This document shows, piece by piece, positions 1-7,141 of a stretch of 17,269 nt of DNA. Made by a program: the position numbers and the translations under genes. Each line of letters opens with the position of its first letter. Within the stretch, counting starts at the first letter, position 1. The stretch spans positions 1 through 17,269 of the forward strand of contig JAGVCI010000016.1 in assembly GCA_020059985.1 (NCBI GenBank), read 5' to 3'. The DNA is from Candidatus Peribacterales bacterium (lineage in GTDB: Bacteria > Patescibacteriota > Gracilibacteria > Peribacterales > Peribacteraceae). The notes below the pieces were generated by a model, which worked only from the letters and a program-made list of their open reading frames with translations, did no database searches and was not told where the DNA came from.

Positions 1-728
1 TCGCGTACGAAGATGAGGATCACAGTCGTCATCACCTGAAAGACTTGGAGATTACGCTCGAACGTGGGAAGAAAATTGCGCTCGTCGGAGAGAGCGGATC
101 CGGAAAGAGCACGCTCATGAGTCTTATTCGTGGACTGCACATGACCGATAACGTCTCCGTTCGTTGTGATGGGAAGGAATTACCGGAGAAGCTCCGTTCT
201 CTTGGCGGACACACCACGCTCATCCCGCAGGATCCGGAACTCTTCTCGAATACGGTGGAGTACAACGTGAGCGTCGATACCGAACAGTCCGTTACTGAGT
301 TGATGCAGGACATCGACATCGCGTGTTTCACTACCGTGCTCGATCGATTGCCGCAGGGACTAAAGACGAACATCGCGGAGAAGGGAGTGAACCTGAGCGG
401 AGGAGAGAAGCAGCGACTCGCACTCGCACGTGGAATTTTTGCCGCGAAGCAGAGTGACATCATTCTCTTAGACGAGCCGACATCGTCGGTGGACTCCATG
501 AATGAGCTCCAGATCCATAAGAATATCTTCGCTCGGTTCCCGGACCGTTGCATCGTCGCTTCCATTCATCGTCTCCACCTCCTCCCGCTCTTCGACGAAG
601 TGTATGTCCTGGAGAAGGGGAAGCTCATCGAACACGGAAAGCCGCAAGACCTTATGCAAGGCCAGGGTCTTCTCGCAAAAATGTGGAAGGCGTACGAAAC
701 GGAGCGGAGGACCGGAAGTGCGAAGTAG
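1..728 (+). CDS. ABC exporter, C-terminal ATP-binding domain (5' end outside window)
   Basis: The reading frame is open to the window edge (first full codon at base 3), so this is the 3' part of a longer gene, not a gene starting at the TTG near base 45. The visible part is a complete nucleotide-binding domain: Walker A GESGSGKST (about bases 87-113), Q-loop IPQDPELF, signature LSGGEKQR, Walker B IILLDEPTSSVD with D-loop, and H-loop histidine in ASIHRLHLL. The order and the short tail after the H-loop fit the MsbA/MdlB-type half-transporters, in which an N-terminal six-helix membrane domain precedes this ATPase; that domain would lie upstream and is not seen. Such proteins export lipids, drugs or peptides using ATP at the cytoplasmic membrane; the substrate cannot be told. 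A stand-alone ATPase subunit is the alternative. The gene ends 14 bases before a strong hairpin terminator. Confidence 0.9.
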   Translation, partial: AYEDEDHSRHHLKDLEITLERGKKIALVGESGSGKSTLMSLIRGLHMTDNVSVRCDGKELPEKLRSLGGHTTLIPQDPELFSNTVEYNVSVDTEQSVTELMQDIDIACFTTVLDRLPQGLKTNIAEKGVNLSGGEKQRLALARGIFAAKQSDIILLDEPTSSVDSMNELQIHKNIFARFPDRCIVASIHRLHLLPLFDEVYVLEKGKLIEHGKPQDLMQGQGLLAKMWKAYETERRTGSAK

Positions 729-742
729 CACCAGCTTCCAAA

Positions 743-771
743 AAAAGCCGGCGCATCCCGCGTCGGCTTTT
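743..771. terminator. Bidirectional rho-independent terminator
   Basis: An 11-bp stem (743-753 with 761-771, one G-T pair) encloses a 7-base loop. The stem is GC-rich in the middle, preceded by a run of A and followed by a run of T, so it works as an intrinsic terminator read from either side. It lies between the convergent ends of the ABC transporter gene (+) and the lipoprotein gene (-). Confidence 0.85.
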
Positions 772-788
772 CTGTATGAGTGACATCC

Positions 789-1349
789 TTACATCGGCGG
801 CATCTGCTGCATCATTTGCTCCATCATCGCGGAGATATCCTGGAACTCCACGTTCGATGGGGGAGTGAACATGCGGTTATCCGCTCTCCACGATGTGCAG
901 CGGTACTCCATCGGGTCGTCCAAACTCGGTTCATTCTCGTTTTGATCCACTGGTTTCATTTCATCATCGAGTGCGATCTTCGTCCCCTCGGTCTGTGATG
1001 GGAATCCCCACGTGTATCCGAAATCACCGTCACGGATCATATGCATTTGCATGTCGCCATATTCCTCCATGTGCAGCATGAACTCGCCGCGCATGTTTCC
1101 GTTCCGTGCGACGTAGACTGTTCCTTCCATCGTGCCTGTGTCGTCTGTGCGTGTGAACGTGCACATCGCATCGCGACCTCTCTGCATCAGTTCATTGAGT
1201 CCTCCTGTAAAATCTTCGGTTGTGGTCTGTGTTTCCGTCTGTGTCTCCATCGCGCTGTCCGTGTTCTCCGCTGGTGGCTGACACGCAGCGAGGGTGAGGG
1301 TGAGAGCGCCCATGGCGGTCAGTGCTTTCCAAGTGCGAAAATTCTGCAT
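789..1349 (-). CDS. Small secreted lipoprotein, function unknown, Met-rich tail
   Basis: The 186-residue product begins with a lipoprotein signal peptide: a short basic n-region, a hydrophobic core, and lipobox LAAC with the lipidated cysteine at residue 23. A Thr/Glu/Gln-rich linker (about 24-45) follows, then a globular part with two cysteines (CTFTR and CTSW) that could pair, and an unusual Met-rich end (MMEQMMQQMPPM). The middle, with a pattern like GTVYVARNGNMRGEF, resembles small envelope lipoproteins that bind a hydrophobic ligand in a beta half-barrel, but I do not recognise a named family. The start at 1349 was chosen over in-frame ATGs at 1385 and 1403 because it puts the signal peptide at the N-terminus and a plausible promoter lies just upstream. 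No Shine-Dalgarno is present. The gene is convergent with the ABC transporter gene and shares its terminator. Confidence 0.8.
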   Translation of the reverse strand: MQNFRTWKALTAMGALTLTLAACQPPAENTDSAMETQTETQTTTEDFTGGLNELMQRGRDAMCTFTRTDDTGTMEGTVYVARNGNMRGEFMLHMEEYGDMQMHMIRDGDFGYTWGFPSQTEGTKIALDDEMKPVDQNENEPSLDDPMEYRCTSWRADNRMFTPPSNVEFQDISAMMEQMMQQMPPM

Positions 1350-1375
1350 CGTGAGAATGGGGGAAAAACGGCGCG

Positions 1376-1403
1376 ATCGTACCATAGGCGACTTTCCCGA
1401 CAA
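1376..1403 (-). promoter_or_regulatory. Possible promoter of the lipoprotein gene
   Basis: On the minus strand TTGTCG (1403-1398) and TACGAT (1381-1376) are separated by 16 bases. This would give a leader of about 20 bases before the ATG at 1349. The match to consensus is moderate; it supports the downstream start codon. Confidence 0.4.
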
Positions 1404-1444
1404 ATCTATTCACCTGCCGCGAATGCACGAGTACCATCAGTTCT

Positions 1445-2080
1445 ATGCGATTTTTAGCACTCGAGACGGACAAGCAGCGGATCATCAATGAGTTCTGCAA
1501 TGAGGGAGAGGAGATCCTCCTCATCACGTACTACCACGGACTCTCGTTCCTCTTCGCCATCTTCCGCGACCTCCTCGCGACTCTCGTCATGCTTGCGCTT
1601 GGCTTCGGTGCATGGTGGTTCGAGTTCCCACTCGTCTGGAGTATCGCCATCCTGTTTTTCACGTGGCTCTTCTTCGTCTCGTTCAACATTCTTCGTGCGT
1701 TCCTCGATTGGTGCTACGACATGATCATCGTCACGACGGACAAAGTGATCTTCATCGATCAGTCCTCACTTTTCGCGAAGTCGATCAATCCGATTCACGT
1801 GGAAAATATCGGAGGCATCAGCACCAAGACGCAGTACTGGAACATCTTTCCGTTCGGCATCCTCACGGTGAACCTGAAAGAAGGACTTGGTGGAGATACA
1901 GTCGAGAAGCGCTACGTCCCGCGTGTGGAAACCGTCGCCAGTGAAATCAGTGAGGCGATCACGGCCTTCCAACGTCGGCGCGTGGTCCACGCATATAACC
2001 CGAGTGACCTTCGTGGCTTTGCTTCGCCTACAAGTGCCGGCGTAGTGCCTCCACCTGAGACGCCGAAAGAAGGAGCGTGA
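1445..2080 (+). CDS. Membrane protein with bacterial PH domain (DUF304/bPH2-like)
   Basis: The 211-residue protein has a soluble N-terminus (1-32), two closely spaced transmembrane helices (about 33-56 and 62-86), then a beta-rich region (about 88-176) beginning DMIIVTTDKVIFIDQ and containing IHVENIGGIST and FPFGILTVNL. This two-helix plus PH-like barrel layout is characteristic of bPH_2/DUF304 proteins, in which a helix hairpin anchors a cytoplasmic PH-like domain; their exact role is mostly unknown, with membrane organisation or protein export often proposed. The C-terminus is a Pro-rich tail. The gene is divergent from the lipoprotein gene and its last 53 bases overlap the 3' end of uvrC on the other strand. 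No Shine-Dalgarno precedes the ATG. Confidence 0.75.
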   Translation: MRFLALETDKQRIINEFCNEGEEILLITYYHGLSFLFAIFRDLLATLVMLALGFGAWWFEFPLVWSIAILFFTWLFFVSFNILRAFLDWCYDMIIVTTDKVIFIDQSSLFAKSINPIHVENIGGISTKTQYWNIFPFGILTVNLKEGLGGDTVEKRYVPRVETVASEISEAITAFQRRRVVHAYNPSDLRGFASPTSAGVVPPPETPKEGA

Positions 2081-4382
2081 GCTCTTCGTCACTCGCACTG
2101 CGGATATTGCTCACCGTTCCAAACTTTTTGAGGAGCGCGTCCTTCGTTTTGTCACCGATACCTGGTACTTCGTCGAGCGCCGAGGCAATGATCGCTTTGG
2201 TTTTCTTCGTTTTTCGCAAATTATTCGCGAAGCGGTGCGCTTCATCGCGTAGTCGCTGCAAGAGAAACTTCGCCTGCGAGTCTTTCGGGAAGATGACTGG
2301 GAATGATGCGCCAGGAATGAAGACTTCTTCCTCGCGCTTCGCGAGTCCGATCACCGGAATCTGCAGATTGAACTCCTTCAAGACCGAAAGAGCGGCATTC
2401 AGTTGTCCTTTTCCTCCATCAATCATCAGAAGATCGGGAGTTTCCGAGAGCGACGCATCGATTTTGTGCTGCGCGGCGTCGTACATCATCACGATGAAGG
2501 TAGAAGGTTTGTATTCTTTCATTCCCTCAACGATGGAAGCCGGTGGCGTGTGCACGTGACGGAATCCCGCTTCGCTGTAATACGATTCGAGCGGTGGCTT
2601 GGTAACGATGTATGCCTTCGAGAGAGCAATCTTTGCGAGAGGCAGGAGGGCTTTACGGATCATGAAGTGCCCCAGCTTTCCTCCGCGGAATTTTTCATTC
2701 ACCCAGAGAGCACGGACTTCAAAAATCCCTTTCGCTCGCTTCTGTAGACGCACCGTCGCCACAATTTTTCCTTCATATTCCGCGACCAGTATCTCTTTGT
2801 AGATGTTCTCTACCGCGGGGAGCTCAAGCTTTTCGCGAATCTCCGTTATGGCCTTCTCATCGGCCTTCCTCGCTTTGCGCAGCTTGATGCCTTTCTGCTT
2901 CCACTTCTCTTCTTCGTATTTTGTTGCCTCTGAAAGATGACGGCAGCGGCGACGCAACGTTTCTTCGAGTGATTTGTAATCGTCGATCTCTCCGTCGGAT
3001 ACCGTGCGGATGGTGAAGGACCGATAATCCTTGTTCGATGCCTTCCCGTTCTTTGCGACGACCATACTGCCGACGGTTTCCTGTCCGCCGAGGTGCGAGA
3101 TGTCGTACCCCTCGATCCGTTTGGGTTCACTCGGGAGCTCCAAAATACTTTTAAGTTCCTTGAGTGCGGTCTCGATGTTATTGGCTGCTGCCTCCCACTT
3201 CGCCTGGAGCTGTTTCACTTTTTCTTCTGCGTTGCGCTCGGCGAGTTTCAGGAGCTGCGACTTCTTTCCGCGCTCAGCGACGCGCAGTTCCACGATCTTT
3301 CCACGCTTCGCACGCAGGAGTTTTTCGATCAAATCCCTATTTTCAATTTCTTCCCCGATCACGACGATCTCCGGGATGTCTTCCGTTGATCCGTAGTACT
3401 GCGGCAGGAACTGTTCGAGTGCGTCAGCGACGCTGCCCGCCTCTCCCGCGAGGGGGAAGTGCTCTTCGTCGATCAGTTTTCCCTGACGTTGCTTGAGGAG
3501 GACCACGTGCGCGCGGTTTCCGAGGATCGCGATGCCGAGGACGTCGATATCTTCACCCGTCGTATCAGACACGATCTGTCTTTCCTCCATTCGTTCGATC
3601 ATTTTGAGGGTGTCGCGGAGCTCCGCCGCTCGCTCGAACTTCTTTTCTGTCGCGGCCTTCTTCATTTCTTCATGCAATTTCTGCGTTGCCTCTCGTCGAT
3701 CACCTTTCAGAAACCGCGTGATCTCTCCGATGGATCGTCGGTACTCCTCCTGCGAGATCGCCCCGACACAGAGGCCGCAACATTGTCCGATTTGGTACCC
3801 GAGACATGCTGCCGAACCGTGCATATCTTTCTCCGGGTGCTTGTTGAGCTCTTTGAGTGACGTCGCGCACGCGCGGAACGGAAAAATTCTGTGGAGCATC
3901 TCGATCGTCTGTCGGATTTCGAATGCTTTCGTGTACGGACCGAAGTACTTCGACCCATCTTCCTCCATGCGTCGGACAATTTCGATGGTGGGGTAGGGGT
4001 CTGGCACCGTGATTTTCACGTACACATAATTTTTGTCGTCCTTCATCATCACGTTGTACTTCGGGCGGAGCTCTTTAATGAGATTGGTCTCCAGGATCAG
4101 CGCTTCGAGTTCGTTACTCGCGACCGTCACGTCGAAATCGGTGATCTGTTTGACGAGTGACAGCTTCCACGGACCGAGTGCGGCGTCGGGCTTCTCCTGC
4201 ACGTAGCTCTTCAACCTGTTTTTCAGGTTCTTGGCTTTGCCGACATACAGCACATCACCCCCTCTATTCTTCCACCGGTAGATACCAGGCTCCGTGGGCG
4301 CCTGCGCCACGCGCTTGCGGAGTGCGGAGAGTTCCTGCTGCTGCTTGGTGAGGGGCTTTTTTATGGCATGATGATACCGCAT
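2028..4382 (-). CDS. uvrC: Excinuclease ABC subunit C (UvrC) with an embedded GNAT acetyltransferase domain
   Basis: UvrC makes the two incisions flanking a DNA lesion in nucleotide excision repair. From the start at 4382 (784 residues): GIY-YIG nuclease about 30-110 (EPGIY, LYVGKAKNLKNRL, metal-binding Glu in ILETNLIKEL); four cysteines spaced like the iron-sulfur ligands of UvrC (about 172, 193, 201/202, 205); UvrB-binding UVR motif about 237-271; RNase H-like endonuclease with Asp427 (GYDISH), Asp655 (LMIDGGKGQ) and His716 (DEAHRF); helix-hairpin-helix about 736-772 (VPGIGDKTKDALL). Between RRRC (about 480) and PDLLMIDGG, where ordinary UvrC has a short link, lie about 160 extra residues that read as a GNAT domain: a strand pair ending VATVRLQK, motif A ALWVNEKFRGGKLGHFMI, and motif B ESYYSEAGF. 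The extra length (784 versus about 600) matches the insertion. The frame continues 40 codons upstream of 4382, but that part lies inside the divergent glycosyltransferase gene and lacks UvrC character. Confidence 0.93.
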   Translation of the reverse strand: MRYHHAIKKPLTKQQQELSALRKRVAQAPTEPGIYRWKNRGGDVLYVGKAKNLKNRLKSYVQEKPDAALGPWKLSLVKQITDFDVTVASNELEALILETNLIKELRPKYNVMMKDDKNYVYVKITVPDPYPTIEIVRRMEEDGSKYFGPYTKAFEIRQTIEMLHRIFPFRACATSLKELNKHPEKDMHGSAACLGYQIGQCCGLCVGAISQEEYRRSIGEITRFLKGDRREATQKLHEEMKKAATEKKFERAAELRDTLKMIERMEERQIVSDTTGEDIDVLGIAILGNRAHVVLLKQRQGKLIDEEHFPLAGEAGSVADALEQFLPQYYGSTEDIPEIVVIGEEIENRDLIEKLLRAKRGKIVELRVAERGKKSQLLKLAERNAEEKVKQLQAKWEAAANNIETALKELKSILELPSEPKRIEGYDISHLGGQETVGSMVVAKNGKASNKDYRSFTIRTVSDGEIDDYKSLEETLRRRCRHLSEATKYEEEKWKQKGIKLRKARKADEKAITEIREKLELPAVENIYKEILVAEYEGKIVATVRLQKRAKGIFEVRALWVNEKFRGGKLGHFMIRKALLPLAKIALSKAYIVTKPPLESYYSEAGFRHVHTPPASIVEGMKEYKPSTFIVMMYDAAQHKIDASLSETPDLLMIDGGKGQLNAALSVLKEFNLQIPVIGLAKREEEVFIPGASFPVIFPKDSQAKFLLQRLRDEAHRFANNLRKTKKTKAIIASALDEVPGIGDKTKDALLKKFGTVSNIRSASDEELTLLLSASQVEALRRHL

Positions 4383-5175
4383 GCAGCCTCTAGTTACCGT
4401 CCTTACTCTCAATTTTCGTAACGCCCGTGCAACCGTGCAGTGCGTGCGCAATCTTCGTGAGCAAACGGTTGCGAACCAGATGGAGATCATCGTGATCGAC
4501 AATCACTCCGACGACGATTCCGCAGGGATTCTGCGCACCGCACTCACGGGTATTCCATCTGTTCAGATAGTGGAGTCACCTGCGAACGCGGGGTTCGGCG
4601 CGGGCTATAACTTCGCCGCGCGCTACGCAAAAGGGGAGTACTTGCTCATCAACAATCCCGACAAAAACCTTCAGAAAGAGGGCGTCGCAGAGCTCATCAA
4701 AAAAATGAAGAGTGATCCGACGATCGGCATCCTTGCGCCGCGCCTTCTGCATCCCGATGGTACCGCGCGTCTCTCCATGCGCCGCTACCCACGGGTGATT
4801 GATGTCCTTGCACGACGCAGTTTCCTGAAGAGAATTTTCTCTCGTAGTCTCCGCCGATACCTCATGGTCGACGCCGATCCGCTCGCGGAGCAAGACGTGG
4901 ACTGGATCGCAGGCGGGTGCTTCCTCATTCGTCGCGATTTCTTCCACGCCCTCGGGGGGTTCGATGATCGGTTCTTCCTCTTCTTCGAGGATACCGATCT
5001 CTGTCGACGATGCCGGGGTGCGGGGAAGCGTGTTCTCTACTACCCGGCCGTCACGGGCACCGACAAAAAGCGGCGACTCTCAGGCGAGCGATTCCGCGAT
5101 CTCTTCAAGAAAACGGGCAGAATTCATGTTATAAGCGCTATCAAATATTTCCTTAAATGGGGTGTGACATATTGA
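4381..5175 (+). CDS. Family 2 glycosyltransferase (WbbL/rhamnosyltransferase-like)
   Basis: The 264-residue GT-A enzyme is predicted to transfer a sugar from a nucleotide donor onto a cell-surface glycan at the inner face of the membrane. Motifs in order: VTVLTLNFRNA (donor-binding first strand), IIVIDNHSDDDS, NAGFGAGYNFAA, the metal-binding NNPD in place of DXD (about 91-94), GILAPRLLHPDG, WIAGGCFLIRR, GGFDDRFFLFFEDTDLCRR with the ED catalytic-base pair (about 203-204). This set is typical of the rhamnosyltransferase-like WbbL branch. The usual His near the C-terminus of that branch (in a YPxxxxxH context) is not obvious: here it reads YYPAVTGTDKK. Donor and acceptor cannot be told. Its ATG shares the tetranucleotide CATG with the divergent uvrC start. 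The stop codon runs directly into a palindromic repeat. Confidence 0.88.
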   Translation: MQPLVTVLTLNFRNARATVQCVRNLREQTVANQMEIIVIDNHSDDDSAGILRTALTGIPSVQIVESPANAGFGAGYNFAARYAKGEYLLINNPDKNLQKEGVAELIKKMKSDPTIGILAPRLLHPDGTARLSMRRYPRVIDVLARRSFLKRIFSRSLRRYLMVDADPLAEQDVDWIAGGCFLIRRDFFHALGGFDDRFFLFFEDTDLCRRCRGAGKRVLYYPAVTGTDKKRRLSGERFRDLFKKTGRIHVISAIKYFLKWGVTY

Positions 5176-5263
5176 GGATTTCGAGGAATTCGAAGAATTC
5201 GAGGATTACGAGGATTACAAGGATCGTCGAATTCTTCGATATCGTCGATTCCCTCGAAATCCT
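5175..5263. repeat. Long palindromic dispersed repeat, copy 1
   Basis: Two perfect 12-bp inverted repeats are nested: an outer pair (5175-5186 with 5252-5263) and an inner pair (5191-5202 with 5227-5238, built on a GAATTC core), giving one long hairpin with an internal bulge. The loop holds two tandem copies of the 9-mer GAGGATTAC. The arms (25 bases at 5177-5201 and 41 bases at 5222-5262) recur identically at 7060-7136. The element starts at the glycosyltransferase stop codon. It lacks a T-run, so it is not a standard terminator, though as RNA it could protect the 3' end. It resembles a REP- or MITE-like unit; no transposase is near. Confidence 0.85.
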
Positions 5264-5288
5264 TACACAGGATATTCCCTGTATTTCG

Positions 5289-5317
5289 TTGACCTCCTAC
5301 CCCCTTTTCCTTACCCT
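5289..5317 (+). promoter_or_regulatory. Weak candidate promoter for the L25 operon
   Basis: TTGACC (5289-5294) lies 17 bases before TACCCT (5312-5317), a poor -10 match. It would give a very short pyrimidine-rich leader before the ATG at 5332. The rest of the gap between the repeat and the gene shows no other signal. Confidence 0.25.
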
Positions 5318-5331
5318 TTCCGGGTTCTTCT

Positions 5332-6021
5332 ATGGAAATGGTCGCCCTCTCCGCAACGGCTCGCAGTAAGGATAAACCAAACGTGCTGCGCACCAATGGC
5401 AAGGTTCCGTGCATTCTGTACGGAAACGAGGCTGCCAATACCTCGCTCGAGTGTTCGCACGCCGATCTCCGCCGTGCGTACGTGAAGGCCGGAAAGAGCA
5501 CGCTCGTCGACCTAGATGTTGCTGGAAAGAAAGTGCCGGTGCTCTTCCACCAGATCACGTTCCACCCGCTCACGAGCGACATCACACACGTGGATTTCTA
5601 CGCGGTGAACATGAAGAAAGAGATCGAAGCCGAAGTGCCGATTCACTTCGAGGGTGAAGCTCCTGCAGTGAAGGAGGTCGGCGGAGTTCTCGTCACGCCG
5701 TACGATCACGTGCAAGTGAAGTGTCTTCCGTCCGCTCTCCCGCATCACATTTCCGTCAGTCTCGTCCGTCTCGCACAAATCGGAGACACTCTCTCGATTG
5801 CCGATCTGGAGGTTCCGGCTGGTGTGCAGATTCTCGATGATGCGACGGCTGTCATCGCGACGATCCAAGAAATGCGCAAAGAAGAGGAGCCGTTGCCGGC
5901 CGCGCCGGTGGAAGGAGCCGAAGGTGCCGTTGCCGAGGGCGAAGCTAAAGAAGGCGACGCAGCTGCAGCTGCAGGGGAGGAGGGTGCCGCAGAGGGCGGC
6001 AAAGACAAGAAGAAGGAATGA
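5332..6021 (+). CDS. rplY: 50S ribosomal protein L25, CTC/TL5 long form
   Basis: L25 binds 5S rRNA in the central protuberance of the large ribosomal subunit. The N-terminal L25 domain (about 1-91) shows RTNGKVPCILYG and the ITFHPLTSDITHVDFYAV stretch that ends the 5S-binding barrel. The second TL5-type beta domain (about 95-180) contains VPIHFEGEAPAVKEVGGVL and IGDTLSIADLEVPAGVQI. The tail (183-229) is low-complexity Ala/Glu/Gly ending in DKKKE, common in long L25 proteins but strongly acidic here. Two ATGs (5332, 5338) are possible; neither has a Shine-Dalgarno. Its stop overlaps the start of the DUF3048 gene (ATGA), so the two are translationally coupled. Confidence 0.95.
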   Translation: MEMVALSATARSKDKPNVLRTNGKVPCILYGNEAANTSLECSHADLRRAYVKAGKSTLVDLDVAGKKVPVLFHQITFHPLTSDITHVDFYAVNMKKEIEAEVPIHFEGEAPAVKEVGGVLVTPYDHVQVKCLPSALPHHISVSLVRLAQIGDTLSIADLEVPAGVQILDDATAVIATIQEMRKEEEPLPAAPVEGAEGAVAEGEAKEGDAAAAAGEEGAAEGGKDKKKE

Positions 6022-7043
6022 TCACTTCTTCCATGAATATTTTCTCACGCATCCTTTTAGGGCTCGTCCTCGTCGTGACCCTGCTCACAGGTGGACTCTT
6101 GGTGTTTTCTGTGGTGAAAAGTGGTATGGAAGGCCCCGTGACAGCGAACGCCGCGGGTATGCAGGATGAGGAATCATCGTTCGATCGTATCTTGGCGCGA
6201 CTGCCTCTTCTTCCCGTTCTCACGGGAGAGCGAAAACTCGTGGGGATCATCATCGAGAACCATCAGGGTGCGCGCCCGTACCAGCAGTCGCTCAAAGACG
6301 CGCTCTTCGTCCAAGAGTTTTTCGTCGAGGGACTCATCACACGTTTCTTAGTCCTCCTCGATACGCGTTCTCTCCCCGAAATCATCGGTCCGGTCCGGTC
6401 ACTGCGCCCGTACTTCGTGGATAGTGCACTCCCGTGGACCGATGTCATCATCCATGCGGGCGGAAGTCCGGAAGCCTTCGAGCGTACACGTGAATTACCG
6501 GTGACCGCGATCAACGGACTCGCTCATCCTAAAGAATTTTATCGTCACACGGTCGCCGCAGCGCCACATAACCTCTTCACGACGGCGACTCTTATGAAGA
6601 AACTCATTCCCGCTGACTCGGATCCAGTTCGCTGGCCGCCGTACGAGACGGGTGGAGCTCCCACGGGAGAGAATGCATCCACGATTGAGATCGATTTCCA
6701 TAGTTCCACGCACGATGTGCGCTACGACTACCAGGGAGTCTCTGGGTATTACGACCGCACAAACGGCGATACGGAGCACCAGGGGGAGCCGCGTAACGTT
6801 CTCATCCTCGAGAGCCCCATCCTCGGTGTAGGTGAAGTCGGACGCTTAGAAATTTCCATGGAAGGTCGCGGTCACGCGCTCCTCTTCCGCTCGGGACATG
6901 TGTACGAAGGATTCTGGACGAAGAAAAATGCGAAAGATTCCTATCAGTTCTTCCTCGAAGAAGGAGAGCCGATGATCTTTGCGACCGGACAGACGTGGAT
7001 GACCGTCTTAGATTCTTTGGAACGAGTGAGTTGGAGTGAGTAG
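6018..7043 (+). CDS. DUF3048 (YerB-like) envelope protein
   Basis: The 341-residue protein has one N-terminal transmembrane or uncleaved signal helix (about 11-34), placing the rest outside the membrane. The DUF3048 core is clear: GIIIENHQGARPYQQSL, FFVEGLITRFL, IIGPVRSLRPYFVDSA, AINGLAHPKEFYR, and APHNLFT. In Firmicutes the relative YerB is a lipoprotein; here there is no lipobox cysteine, so anchoring is by the helix. The biochemical role of DUF3048 is not established. Translation is coupled to rplY through an ATGA overlap, with AAGAAGGA directly before the ATG, the only purine-rich leader noticed in the window. An alternative ATG at 6033 would trim five residues. A palindromic repeat begins 17 bases after the stop. 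Confidence 0.88.
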   Translation: MITSSMNIFSRILLGLVLVVTLLTGGLLVFSVVKSGMEGPVTANAAGMQDEESSFDRILARLPLLPVLTGERKLVGIIIENHQGARPYQQSLKDALFVQEFFVEGLITRFLVLLDTRSLPEIIGPVRSLRPYFVDSALPWTDVIIHAGGSPEAFERTRELPVTAINGLAHPKEFYRHTVAAAPHNLFTTATLMKKLIPADSDPVRWPPYETGGAPTGENASTIEIDFHSSTHDVRYDYQGVSGYYDRTNGDTEHQGEPRNVLILESPILGVGEVGRLEISMEGRGHALLFRSGHVYEGFWTKKNAKDSYQFFLEEGEPMIFATGQTWMTVLDSLERVSWSE

Positions 7044-7059
7044 AAACTCGGTCGGATCA

Positions 7060-7136
7060 GATTTCGAGGAATTCGAAGAATTCGGGGATTTCGAAGATCG
7101 TCGAATTCTTCGATATCGTCGATTCCCTCGAAATCC
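7060..7136. repeat. Long palindromic dispersed repeat, copy 2
   Basis: Same orientation as the copy at 5175-5263. The left arm (7060-7084, 25 bases) and right arm (7096-7136, 41 bases) are identical to copy 1, while the loop is 11 instead of 20 bases, a difference of exactly one 9-base unit. Pairing is 7060-7069 with 7126-7135 and 7074-7084 with 7102-7112. It lies between the converging 3' ends of the DUF3048 gene and the ATP-grasp fusion gene, where a bidirectional hairpin could end or protect both transcripts. Confidence 0.85.
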
Positions 7137-7141
7137 ACTAA

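Noticed and set aside
45..728. A complete small ABC ATPase starting at TTG 45
   Set aside because: The frame is open to the window edge and residues before it (ending HHLKDLEITLERG) match the first strand of the ATPase domain, so the gene begins outside the window.
4383..4502. Upstream extension of uvrC by 40 codons
   Set aside because: It lies wholly inside the glycosyltransferase gene on the other strand and has no resemblance to UvrC N-termini.
5157..5369. Small reading frames through the palindromic repeats giving Ile/Arg/Asn-rich peptides (also on the other strand and at 6944-7138)
   Set aside because: They are translations of the repeat itself, with periodic low-complexity residues and no start signals.
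5175..7136. CRISPR-like or composite transposon reading of the two repeats
   Set aside because: Only two copies, 1.8 kb apart, with ordinary chromosomal genes between them and no cas genes, transposase or target-site duplication visible.
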